A stretch of DNA of 64,000 nt from Clostridiales bacterium. Lineage in GTDB: Bacteria > Bacillota > Clostridia > Lachnospirales > Lachnospiraceae. The position numbers and the translations under genes were made by a program. The notes under the pieces are model-generated. The model worked only from the letters and a program-made list of their open reading frames with translations, did not search any database and was not told where the DNA came from. The stretch spans positions 1-64,000 of the forward strand of contig JAJPZY010000033.1 in NCBI GenBank assembly GCA_021204085.1. The letters run 5' to 3'. The first letter of the stretch is position 1; every line of letters begins with the position of its first letter. This document shows, piece after piece, positions 39,454-48,358 of the stretch.

Positions 39454-40785
39454 ATGAGCAAATATACGAAGCAGGACATCATGCGGATGGTAGAGGAAGA
39501 AGATGTCGAGTTTATCCGCCTTCAGTTTACAGACCTTTTTGGAGGGTTGAAGAACGTGGCAATCACCAGCAGCCAGTTGGAGAAGGCGCTGGACAACCGC
39601 TGCATGTTTGACGGCTCATCCATTGAGGGTTTTGTTCACATTGAGGAGTCGGATTTATATCTGCATCCGGATCTCGATACGTTTACGATTTTCCCCTGGA
39701 GACCGCAGCAGGGCAAGGTGGCGCGTTTTATCTGTGATATCTATACGCCGGAGGGAACCCCTTTTGAGGGGGATCCCCGGTTCATCTTGAAAAAAGTCAT
39801 CCGGCAGCTGGAGTCCATGGGATATGGATTTGAGATCGGGCCGGAGTGTGAGTTTTTCCTGTTTCACACAGATGATGCCGGATGCCCGACCACAGAGAGC
39901 GGAGAAAAGGCCGGATATTTTGAAATGGGACCGAATGATCTGGGGGAGAATGCCAGACGGGATATGGTACTCACTCTGGAGGATATGGGCTTTGAGATTG
40001 AAACATCCCATCATGAGGCGGCGCCCGGTCAGCACGAGATCGATTTCAAGTATGAACCGGCTTTGCATGCGGCGGATAATATCATGACATTTAAGCTGGC
40101 AGTGAAGACTATCGCGAAGCGTCACGGGCTCTACGCCACCTTCATGCCGAAGCCAAAGTCCGATAACAATGGCTCCGGGATGCATATCAATATGTCGCTG
40201 TCAAAAGACGGCAGGAACCTTTTTACGGATCCGAAGGATGAGAATGGTCTGAGCAAGGAAGCATATTATTTTATCGGGGGTCTGATGAAGCATGTTTACG
40301 GGATGAGTGCGGTTACCAATCCGCTGGTCAATTCTTATAAACGTCTTGTATCCGGATTTGAGGCCCCGGTTCATATTGCCTGGTCGGTGAAAAACCGCAG
40401 CCCTCTGATCCGGATTCCTTCTCTGCGCGGGGGCAATATGAGGATTGAGCTTCGCAGTCCGGATTCCGCAGCGAATCCTTATCTGGTGATCGCGCTTTGC
40501 CTGGCTGCGGGTATGGATGGGATTGAACATAAGATCCTGCCTCCGGAGAGCATTAAGAAAAATATTTATGAGCTGTCCGAGGAGGAGTGCCGCGAGCTTG
40601 GAATTCGTCAGCTTCCCGCGAACTTAAATGATGCGCTGGATGCGATGGAAGAGGACGTGTTTGTCCGGAATGTTCTGGGTGAACATATTACGACTGCATA
40701 TCTGGAAGCAAAGCGGAAAGAGTGGGATGCTTACTGCCGGACAGTCAGTGAATGGGAAGTAAGTCAGTATCTGGACAAATATTAA
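39454..40785 (+). CDS. glnA: Glutamine synthetase type I
   Basis: DGSSIEGFVHIEESDLYLHPD; ETSHHEAAPGQHEID; NNGSGMHIN. Confidence 0.96.
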   Translation: MSKYTKQDIMRMVEEEDVEFIRLQFTDLFGGLKNVAITSSQLEKALDNRCMFDGSSIEGFVHIEESDLYLHPDLDTFTIFPWRPQQGKVARFICDIYTPEGTPFEGDPRFILKKVIRQLESMGYGFEIGPECEFFLFHTDDAGCPTTESGEKAGYFEMGPNDLGENARRDMVLTLEDMGFEIETSHHEAAPGQHEIDFKYEPALHAADNIMTFKLAVKTIAKRHGLYATFMPKPKSDNNGSGMHINMSLSKDGRNLFTDPKDENGLSKEAYYFIGGLMKHVYGMSAVTNPLVNSYKRLVSGFEAPVHIAWSVKNRSPLIRIPSLRGGNMRIELRSPDSAANPYLVIALCLAAGMDGIEHKILPPESIKKNIYELSEEECRELGIRQLPANLNDALDAMEEDVFVRNVLGEHITTAYLEAKRKEWDAYCRTVSEWEVSQYLDKY

Positions 40786-40806
40786 TATAAAGGTGGCAGC
40801 GGAAGT

Positions 40807-41355
40807 TTGACAGGAATTATTATTGCATTTCCCCGGGCGGATGTCGGGAAAAAAATTAAAACCATACTGGTTCGCAGCGGCTTTCAGGTGGTCAGTGTGT
40901 GTACCAGCGGTGCTCAGGTAATCCAGGAGGCGAACAGCCTTCAGGACGGGGTTGTCGTGTGCAATTACCGCCTGCCGGACATGATTTACCGCGAATTAAA
41001 GGAGTATCTTCCCGTCGGATTTCAGATGGTTACCATTACTTCAAAGGATGAGTGGGCGGAAAACGGGGATTCTGATGTGATCAGCCTTTCTCAGCCGCTG
41101 AAGGTGCATGAATTGATTTCTACCATGGAAATGGTTACATACAACCTTCAGAGAGCGAGAAAACGAAGGCGCCAGCAGCCGCATCAGCGTACCGCGGAGG
41201 AGCAGGAGCTGATCAACAAAGCGAAAAGCATTCTTATGAGCCGTAATAATATGACTGAAGAGGATGCGCATCGGTATCTTCAGAAGACCAGTATGGATAA
41301 CGGAACCAGTTTCACGGAGACTGCACAGATGATATTGAGTATGATGGATTTCTAG
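40807..41355 (+). CDS. ANTAR domain response regulator
   Basis: Receiver-like N-terminus; C-terminal LINKAKSILMSRNNMTEEDAHRYLQKTSMDNGTSFTETAQMIL; TTG start. Confidence 0.9.
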   Translation: MTGIIIAFPRADVGKKIKTILVRSGFQVVSVCTSGAQVIQEANSLQDGVVVCNYRLPDMIYRELKEYLPVGFQMVTITSKDEWAENGDSDVISLSQPLKVHELISTMEMVTYNLQRARKRRRQQPHQRTAEEQELINKAKSILMSRNNMTEEDAHRYLQKTSMDNGTSFTETAQMILSMMDF

Positions 41356-41433
41356 CGCGGCGTTTCGTAAAGAACAGATCAGCAGAACGACACTTAATTT
41401 ATAAGCCGTATCAGGGGTGAAAGGAAACAGGCT

Positions 41434-42720
41434 ATGACACTTTTAATAAAAAACGGGATCGTGATAAATCCCGCTGACAGATCAGAAAAAGAGGCAGACA
41501 TTCTGATCCGCGATGGTGTGATTGAAAAAATTGAACGTACGATTGAGGCAAAGGCGGCAAAGGCAGATCAGGTGGTTGATGCCGGCGGTGCGTATTGTAT
41601 GCCGGGGTTTATCGATCTGCATGTACATCTGCGGGATCCCGGACTGACTTATAAAGAGGATATTGCTTCGGGCGGCGCGGCTGCGGTACACGGAGGTTTT
41701 TCCACGATTGTTGCCATGCCGAATACGAAGCCGGTGGCGGATTGCCCGGAAGTCATTGCGTATGTACAAAATCGGGCGGCAGAGGTGACAAAAGTTCATG
41801 TGCTTCAGGTTGGCTCCGTGACAAAGGGGATGCGCGGTGAGGAACTCTCGGATATCCGCGGGATGGCGAAAGCCGGATGCATTTGCCTCAGCGAGGACGG
41901 TAAATCGGTGATGAATTCCGATCTTTACCGTGACGCCATGCGGATTGCCGTAGAGGAAAACATGACTGTGCTGGCTCACTGTGAGGATATCAACCTTGTG
42001 CACGGCGGCGTTTTAAATGCCGATGAGAAAGCCGCATCTATGGGTATGCCCGGGATTTCCAATGCGGTGGAAGACATTATTGTCGCACGGGATATTCTGC
42101 TGGCAAAAGAGACGGGCGCGCGGCTGCATCTCTGTCACTGTTCGACGAAGGACAGCGTGGAGATGGTGCGTCTGGCGAAGGCGGATGGCGTCCGTGTGAC
42201 CGCGGAGGTTTGCCCGCATCATTTTTCGATGTCTTCAGAGGAGATTGACGGCGATGATGCTAATTTTAAGATGAATCCGCCTTTGCGCACCAGAAAAGAT
42301 GTGGAAGCTCTTCAGCGGGGCTTGTCGGAGGATGTCATGGACGTGATCTCTACCGACCATGCGCCGCATTCCGCAGAGGAAAAAGCGCAGAGCATCCGCA
42401 AGGCGCCGTTTGGCATTGTGGGGCTGGAGACGGCGGCAGCGCTGACTTATACGCATCTGGTAAAACCGGGGATTCTTACGATGATGCAGATGGCGGAGAA
42501 GATGAGCTATAATCCTGCTAAAATTCTCGGATTGAATAAAGGCGTGATCGAGGTCGGCGCGCCGGCGGATATTACCGTTTTTGATGCGGAGAAAGAGTGG
42601 GTTATTGATCCGGAGAAGTTTTTTTCCAAAGGAAAAAATACACCGTTCGCCGGGAAAAAGGTGGCGGGGAAGGTGGTCGCCACCATTATAGATGGGGAAG
42701 TGGCCTTTTGTGAAGCGTAG
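41434..42720 (+). CDS. pyrC: Dihydroorotase
   Basis: GFIDLHVHLRDPGLTYKEDI; STDHAPHSAEEK. Confidence 0.95.
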   Translation: MTLLIKNGIVINPADRSEKEADILIRDGVIEKIERTIEAKAAKADQVVDAGGAYCMPGFIDLHVHLRDPGLTYKEDIASGGAAAVHGGFSTIVAMPNTKPVADCPEVIAYVQNRAAEVTKVHVLQVGSVTKGMRGEELSDIRGMAKAGCICLSEDGKSVMNSDLYRDAMRIAVEENMTVLAHCEDINLVHGGVLNADEKAASMGMPGISNAVEDIIVARDILLAKETGARLHLCHCSTKDSVEMVRLAKADGVRVTAEVCPHHFSMSSEEIDGDDANFKMNPPLRTRKDVEALQRGLSEDVMDVISTDHAPHSAEEKAQSIRKAPFGIVGLETAAALTYTHLVKPGILTMMQMAEKMSYNPAKILGLNKGVIEVGAPADITVFDAEKEWVIDPEKFFSKGKNTPFAGKKVAGKVVATIIDGEVAFCEA

Positions 42721-42859
42721 GTGATTTGGATGATGTATCAGAATTATCTGATGCATCCTGTGCGAAGGAATATGATATTTTAATGACGTTGATAAAAATG
42801 TGATTTGTGTTTTTAGAAGCCAGTTAATATGAAGAATAGAAAAGCGGAGGAAAACGGCT

Positions 42860-43786
42860 ATGATAAACAAGCTTATAGAAAAGATCCAAAAGACCGGGGC
42901 GCCGATCGTGGTGGGCTTAGACCCGATGCTGGCCTATGTGCCGAAGCATATTCAGAAGGCGGCGTTTGCTGAGTACGGCGAGACGCTGGCGGGTGCGGCG
43001 GAAGCGATCTGGCAGTTTAATAAGGCGATTATTGATGCGACATATGATCTGATTCCGGCAGTGAAGCCGCAGGTGGCGATGTATGAGCAGTTTGGCGTAG
43101 AGGGGATGCAGGCGTTTCAGAGGACGGTTGCGTATTGCCATGAGAAGGATCTGGTGGTGATCGGCGATGTGAAGCGTGGCGATATCGGTTCTACCTCGGC
43201 AGCTTATGCGGCGGGACATTTGGGCACGGTGCAGGTGGGAAGTAAGAGCTATGCGCCGTTTGATGAGGATTTTATTACGGTGAATCCGTATCTCGGCACG
43301 GATGGAGTGAAGCCTTTTGCAGAGGTGTGCAAGGCACAGAAGAAGGGGCTGTTTATTCTGGTGAAGACTTCCAATCCTTCCAGCGGAGAGTTTCAGGATC
43401 GCCTGATTGACGGGAAACCGCTGTACGAGCATGTGGCGGAGAAGGTTGCTGCCTGGGGAGCGGATTGTATGGGTGATTCCTACAGCTATATCGGAGCGGT
43501 GGTGGGAGCTACCTATCCGGAAGTCGGCAAGGTACTCCGGAAGGTTATGCCGAAGAGTTTCATCCTGGTTCCGGGTTACGGCGCGCAGGGCGGAAAGGGC
43601 AAAGATCTGGTTCACTATTTTAACGAGGATGGCCTGGGTGCGATCGTGAATTCTTCCCGCGGCATTATCGCGGCCTATAAGCAGGAGGCGTACGCGCGCT
43701 TCGGGGCGAAGAACTTTGCGGATGCTTCCCGCCAGGCGGTGGTTGATATGGCGGAGGATATCCGCGGAGCGCTTGCGGCAAAGTAA
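42860..43786 (+). CDS. pyrF: Orotidine 5'-phosphate decarboxylase
   Basis: VVGLDPMLAYVPKHI; VIGDVKRGDIGSTSAAYA; VPGYGAQGG. Confidence 0.95.
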   Translation: MINKLIEKIQKTGAPIVVGLDPMLAYVPKHIQKAAFAEYGETLAGAAEAIWQFNKAIIDATYDLIPAVKPQVAMYEQFGVEGMQAFQRTVAYCHEKDLVVIGDVKRGDIGSTSAAYAAGHLGTVQVGSKSYAPFDEDFITVNPYLGTDGVKPFAEVCKAQKKGLFILVKTSNPSSGEFQDRLIDGKPLYEHVAEKVAAWGADCMGDSYSYIGAVVGATYPEVGKVLRKVMPKSFILVPGYGAQGGKGKDLVHYFNEDGLGAIVNSSRGIIAAYKQEAYARFGAKNFADASRQAVVDMAEDIRGALAAK

Positions 43787-43872
43787 GTAAACGGAAAATA
43801 TTACTAATCTGTGCGGCCTGCAAGATTAGCAACTGCACAGTTAGTATTATTTCAGTATGAAAGGGAGAATAT

Positions 43873-44643
43873 ATGGCAGAAAAATTTCAGGAGCAGGCGG
43901 TAGTTCTGTCCCAGTGCGAAATCGCGACGGATATCTACAGCCTGTGGATACAGACGGAACAGATTGCGGCGCACACCCGTGCCGGTCAGTTTCTTTCGAT
44001 TTATTGTGATGACGGGAGCCGCCTGCTTCCGCGCCCGATCAGCATCTGTGAGATTGACCGGGAAAAAGGAACACTTCGCATGGTTTACCGCATTGCGGGG
44101 AAGGGTACCGCTGAGTTTTCAAAAAAGCTGGCGGGTGATATGCTCCGTGTGACCGGCCCTCTCGGAAATGGCTTTCCGTCGGGGGAGAAAAAAGCGTTTT
44201 TGATCGGCGGAGGTATCGGTATCCCGCCGATCCTGGAGCTTTCCAAAGAACTGAAGTGTGAAAAGCAGATGGTTCTGGGATATCGGGATGCGAACCTTTT
44301 CCTTTTGGAAGAGTTTCAGAAGCAGGGCGAGGTGTACGTTGCCACGGAGGATGGCAGTGCAGGCACAAAAGGAAATGTTCTGGATGCGATTCGCGCGAAC
44401 GCACTTACGGCAGATGTTATTTATGCCTGCGGTCCGACGCCGATGCTCCGCGCGCTGAAGGCCTATGCGGCGGAGAACGGCATGGAGTGCTGGCTGTCTC
44501 TGGAGGAGCGGATGGCCTGCGGCATCGGCGCCTGTCTTGCCTGTGTGTGCAAGTCGACGGAGGTGGACGGGCATACGAATGTACATAACAAGCGAATCTG
44601 TAAGGAAGGGCCGGTTTTTAACGCCCGGGAGGTGGAACTGTGA
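43873..44643 (+). CDS. pyrK: Dihydroorotate dehydrogenase electron transfer subunit
   Basis: LLPRPISICEID; GGGIGIPPIL; CGIGACLACVCKS 2Fe-2S motif. Confidence 0.95.
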   Translation: MAEKFQEQAVVLSQCEIATDIYSLWIQTEQIAAHTRAGQFLSIYCDDGSRLLPRPISICEIDREKGTLRMVYRIAGKGTAEFSKKLAGDMLRVTGPLGNGFPSGEKKAFLIGGGIGIPPILELSKELKCEKQMVLGYRDANLFLLEEFQKQGEVYVATEDGSAGTKGNVLDAIRANALTADVIYACGPTPMLRALKAYAAENGMECWLSLEERMACGIGACLACVCKSTEVDGHTNVHNKRICKEGPVFNAREVEL

Positions 44644-45545
44644 TCAATACAAGAGTAACCATCGCCGGAGTCGAGTTTCAGAATCCGGTTATGACAGCTT
44701 CCGGAACATTTGGTTCCGGTGAGGAGTTTTCGGAATTTGTCGATTTAAACCGCCTTGGCGCAGTGGTCACCAAGGGCGTGGCGAATGTGCCGTGGCCGGG
44801 CAATCCGACACCGCGCATCGCGGAGGTGTACGGCGGCATGTTAAATGCCATTGGCTTGCAGAATCCCGGAATCGATGTGTTTATCAACCGGGATATTCCT
44901 TTTTTGAAAAAATATGACACGAAGATTATCGTGAATGTCTGCGGCAGGTCAACGGAGGACTATTGTGAGGTTGTTGAGCGTCTGGCGGATCAGCCGGTGG
45001 ACATGCTGGAGATCAACATCTCCTGCCCGAATGTAAAGGAGGGCGGCATCGCATTCGGACAGGATCCGAAAGCGGTGGAGGCGATCACGAAAGCCTGCAA
45101 AAAGGTTGCAAAGCAGCCCGTGATCATGAAGCTCAGCCCGAATGTGACAGACATTACTGTCATGGCGAAGGCTGCGGAGGCAGGCGGCGCGGATGCGCTT
45201 TCCCTGATCAATACGCTGACCGGGATGAAGATTGATGTCAACCGCCGGACGTTTGCGATCGCGAACAAGACCGGCGGGCTTTCCGGACCGGCGGTGCATC
45301 CCATTGCAGTGCGCATGGTTTATCAGACCGCACAGGCTGTCGGCATCCCCATTATCGGCATGGGCGGTATTTCCACCGCGGAGGATGCCCTGGAGATGAT
45401 TCTGGCCGGTGCAACTGCGGTGAGTGTCGGCACGGCTAATTTTGCAAATCCGACGGTAACGATGGAAATCGCGGATGGAATTGAGAGGTACCTTGAGACA
45501 TCGGGAATTTCCGATATCAATGATCTGATCGGAGCAGTTCGGTAA
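44640..45545 (+). CDS. pyrD: Dihydroorotate dehydrogenase (class 1B)
   Basis: NPVMTASGTFGSGEEF; EINISCPNVKEGG; PVIMKLSPNVTDI. Confidence 0.95.
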   Translation: MINTRVTIAGVEFQNPVMTASGTFGSGEEFSEFVDLNRLGAVVTKGVANVPWPGNPTPRIAEVYGGMLNAIGLQNPGIDVFINRDIPFLKKYDTKIIVNVCGRSTEDYCEVVERLADQPVDMLEINISCPNVKEGGIAFGQDPKAVEAITKACKKVAKQPVIMKLSPNVTDITVMAKAAEAGGADALSLINTLTGMKIDVNRRTFAIANKTGGLSGPAVHPIAVRMVYQTAQAVGIPIIGMGGISTAEDALEMILAGATAVSVGTANFANPTVTMEIADGIERYLETSGISDINDLIGAVR

Positions 45546-45557
45546 CGGGAGAAAGAA

Positions 45558-46928
45558 ATGGAAGAAAAAGCAAATCCGCTGGGCACTGAAAAAGTAACTG
45601 GCCTTATGATAAAATTTGCGATACCGAGTATTGTCGCAATGGTAATCGGGGCAGTCTATAATATTGTAGACCAGCTCTTTATCGGCCATGCGGTGGGAAC
45701 ACTTGGAAACGCGGCGACGAATGTAGTCTTTCCGCTGACAACGTCCAGTGTGGCGCTGGCGCTTCTGTTCGGAATCGGAGGGGCTTCCAATTTTAACCTG
45801 AATATGGGCAGAGGAAAGACAGAAAAAGCTCCGTATTATATCGGAAATGCTCTGGTGCTTCTGGTTTTAAGCGGTATATTGCTTTGCATCGTATCAGAAG
45901 TCTTCATGACTCCGCTGCTCCGTGCTTTCGGCACGCCGGATGATGTTTTTCCCTATGCGAGAGATTATCTGCAGATTACGGCGATCGGTTTCCCCTTCCT
46001 GATACTGACAACAGGCGGCGGACACCTGATGCGCGCGGACGGAAGTCCGCGGATGACGATGTTCTGCAGTCTGATCGGAGCGATTTTGAATATTTTTCTG
46101 GATGCGTTGTTTGTTCTGGTGTTTCATTGGGGGATGCGGGGAGCCGCGCTGGCCACGATCATCGGGCAGATTGTTTCTGCCATTATTGTGGTTCTTTATA
46201 TGCGCGGATTTAAAACCGTTCCCTTGCGTGCGGAGCATTTTAAATTACAGTGGCAATATGCGAAGCAGATCATGGTTATCGGTGTAGCTTCGTTCTTCAA
46301 CCAGATCTGTATGATGGTGGTGCAGATCGTGATGAACAATTCCCTGACATATTACGGCGGATTATCTGTTTACGGAGCTGCGATTCCGCTGGCCTGCGCG
46401 GGCATTATTATGAAAGTGTATCAGATATTCATGTCCGTGCTAATCGGCCTGTCGCAGGGGGCGCAGCCGATTGAGAGCTTTAACTATGGTGCGAAAAAAT
46501 ATCAGCGCGTGAGAGAGGCTTATCTGATCGCGGCAGTGATCGGCCTGGTGATATCTGTTATATGTTTCATTTTCTTCCGCCTGTTTCCGAGACAGATCCT
46601 GGAATGGTTCGGGAGTAATACGGAGGAATATTTTGAATTCGGCGTCCTGTTTTTCCGGATATTTATGTTTTTCACCTGGCTGAATTTCCTGCAGCCGGTG
46701 TCCTCATCCTTCTTCCCGGCAATCGGAAAACCGCAGAAGGGAGTCTTTCTGTCACTGACGCGTCAGCTGATCTATATTTTGCCGCTGCTGCTTCTCTTGC
46801 CGCTTCGTTTCGGACTGATGGGTGTGCTGTACGCGGCGCCGATCGCGGATCTGATGTCAGCGGTCACAACCGTGATCATGGTTGTGCTGGAGTTCAGAAA
46901 TATGAAGCAGCTGGAAGAAAAGGGCTGA
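45558..46928 (+). CDS. MATE family efflux transporter
   Basis: GLMIKFAIPSIVAMVIGAVYNIVDQLFIGHAVG. Confidence 0.92.
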   Translation: MEEKANPLGTEKVTGLMIKFAIPSIVAMVIGAVYNIVDQLFIGHAVGTLGNAATNVVFPLTTSSVALALLFGIGGASNFNLNMGRGKTEKAPYYIGNALVLLVLSGILLCIVSEVFMTPLLRAFGTPDDVFPYARDYLQITAIGFPFLILTTGGGHLMRADGSPRMTMFCSLIGAILNIFLDALFVLVFHWGMRGAALATIIGQIVSAIIVVLYMRGFKTVPLRAEHFKLQWQYAKQIMVIGVASFFNQICMMVVQIVMNNSLTYYGGLSVYGAAIPLACAGIIMKVYQIFMSVLIGLSQGAQPIESFNYGAKKYQRVREAYLIAAVIGLVISVICFIFFRLFPRQILEWFGSNTEEYFEFGVLFFRIFMFFTWLNFLQPVSSSFFPAIGKPQKGVFLSLTRQLIYILPLLLLLPLRFGLMGVLYAAPIADLMSAVTTVIMVVLEFRNMKQLEEKG

Positions 46929-47214
46929 ATATATAGCAACATTTTTTGACAAATTACTGCATATTTATAGCAGACCGTATGTACGCTGATAAATAGAGAT
47001 AATTTCCAAAACCTTTTATATCCATACCGGAAACGGCTCCTGCTGCGGCGGGAGCTTTTCCTTTGGTAAATACTGCTGTTCACAGTTTTTTTGCCTGAAT
47101 TTTCTATATTCATATATGAATTTAGGAAAATAGTGTTGAAATAACGCCGGGCGATGGTGTATGATAAAAAAACACAGGATGACCAGTCTGAGTGTATAGA
47201 GGAGGATCTAATAT

Positions 47215-48129
47215 ATGGAAACAAGGACGAATCAGGAGATAAAAGTTCCGGTTGTCTCAAAGGAGGAGGAGACTCGCGTAAAGGCGCTGGGTTTCCTGAA
47301 GGATAAACGGACGGCGGATAAGTTCAATTGCCGTGTGATTACCCGCAACGGAAAGATCACGGCTGCGGAGGCCAAAGTGATTGCAGAGGCCGCGGAGATT
47401 TACGGCAGTGGAGAGGTGACAATGACAGCCCGTTTGACGATGGAGATTCAGAGCGTACCGTTTGATAAGATTGAGGAATTGCGGGAATTTCTGGCGAAAG
47501 CAGGATTGGAGACAGGCGGGACAGGCGCAAAGGTTCGCCCGGTGGTTTCCTGCAAGGGAACGACCTGCCAGTATGGATTGATTGATACATTTGCACTATC
47601 TGAGGAAATTCATGAGCGGTTTTATCACGGGTACGGACAGGTGAAACTGCCGCATAAGTTTAAGATTGCCGTGGGCGGATGTCCGAACAATTGTCTGAAG
47701 CCGGATTTAAATGATGTCGGCATTATCGGGCAGAGGGTTCCCAGGGTGGATCTGGAAAAATGCCGAGGCTGTAAAGTCTGTCAGATTGAAAAGAACTGCC
47801 CCATCGGCGCAGCAAAGCTGGTGGGGGATAAGATAGTGATCGATGAGACAGCCTGTAATCACTGCGGCCGCTGTGTGGGCAAATGTCCGTTTGGGGCTGC
47901 GGAGGATTATGTGAACGGTTATCGGGTCTGCATCGGCGGACGCTGGGGAAAGAAAGTCGCACAGGGGCGGTATCTTGATAAGATATTTACCGATAAAGAC
48001 GAAGTTTTGGATACGGTGGAACGCGCAATTATTCTTTTCCGTGATCAGGGTATCGCAGGGGAGCGATTTGCGGATACGATTGCAAGGCTTGGATTCGAGA
48101 ATGTGGCGGCGCAGATCTGCGGCGACTAA
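47215..48129 (+). CDS. Sulfite/nitrite reductase-like siroheme Fe-S protein with ferredoxin domain
   Basis: CKGTTCQYG and GGCPNNCLKPDLNDVG siroheme/4Fe-4S motifs plus CRGCKVCQIEKNCP and CNHCGRCVGKCP. Confidence 0.88.
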   Translation: METRTNQEIKVPVVSKEEETRVKALGFLKDKRTADKFNCRVITRNGKITAAEAKVIAEAAEIYGSGEVTMTARLTMEIQSVPFDKIEELREFLAKAGLETGGTGAKVRPVVSCKGTTCQYGLIDTFALSEEIHERFYHGYGQVKLPHKFKIAVGGCPNNCLKPDLNDVGIIGQRVPRVDLEKCRGCKVCQIEKNCPIGAAKLVGDKIVIDETACNHCGRCVGKCPFGAAEDYVNGYRVCIGGRWGKKVAQGRYLDKIFTDKDEVLDTVERAIILFRDQGIAGERFADTIARLGFENVAAQICGD

Positions 48130-48358
48130 AATAGAAAGAAACATCAGATGCAGCAGATCTTCATTATCAAATTGAGGTCCCATTCCGGCATTGCGGAACG
48201 GGTTGCCGATGTCGTAGCTATTCGTTCTATCCATATTCATCATAGAAAAATATATCCTTGGGTTGGTGTATCATCCGGCTCAGGAAGCAGAGGACGGTGA
48301 GCTCATATATATCTGCTCTCCGCCCTCCTGATTCCGTCCGATTAATCTGACCGTCCGA

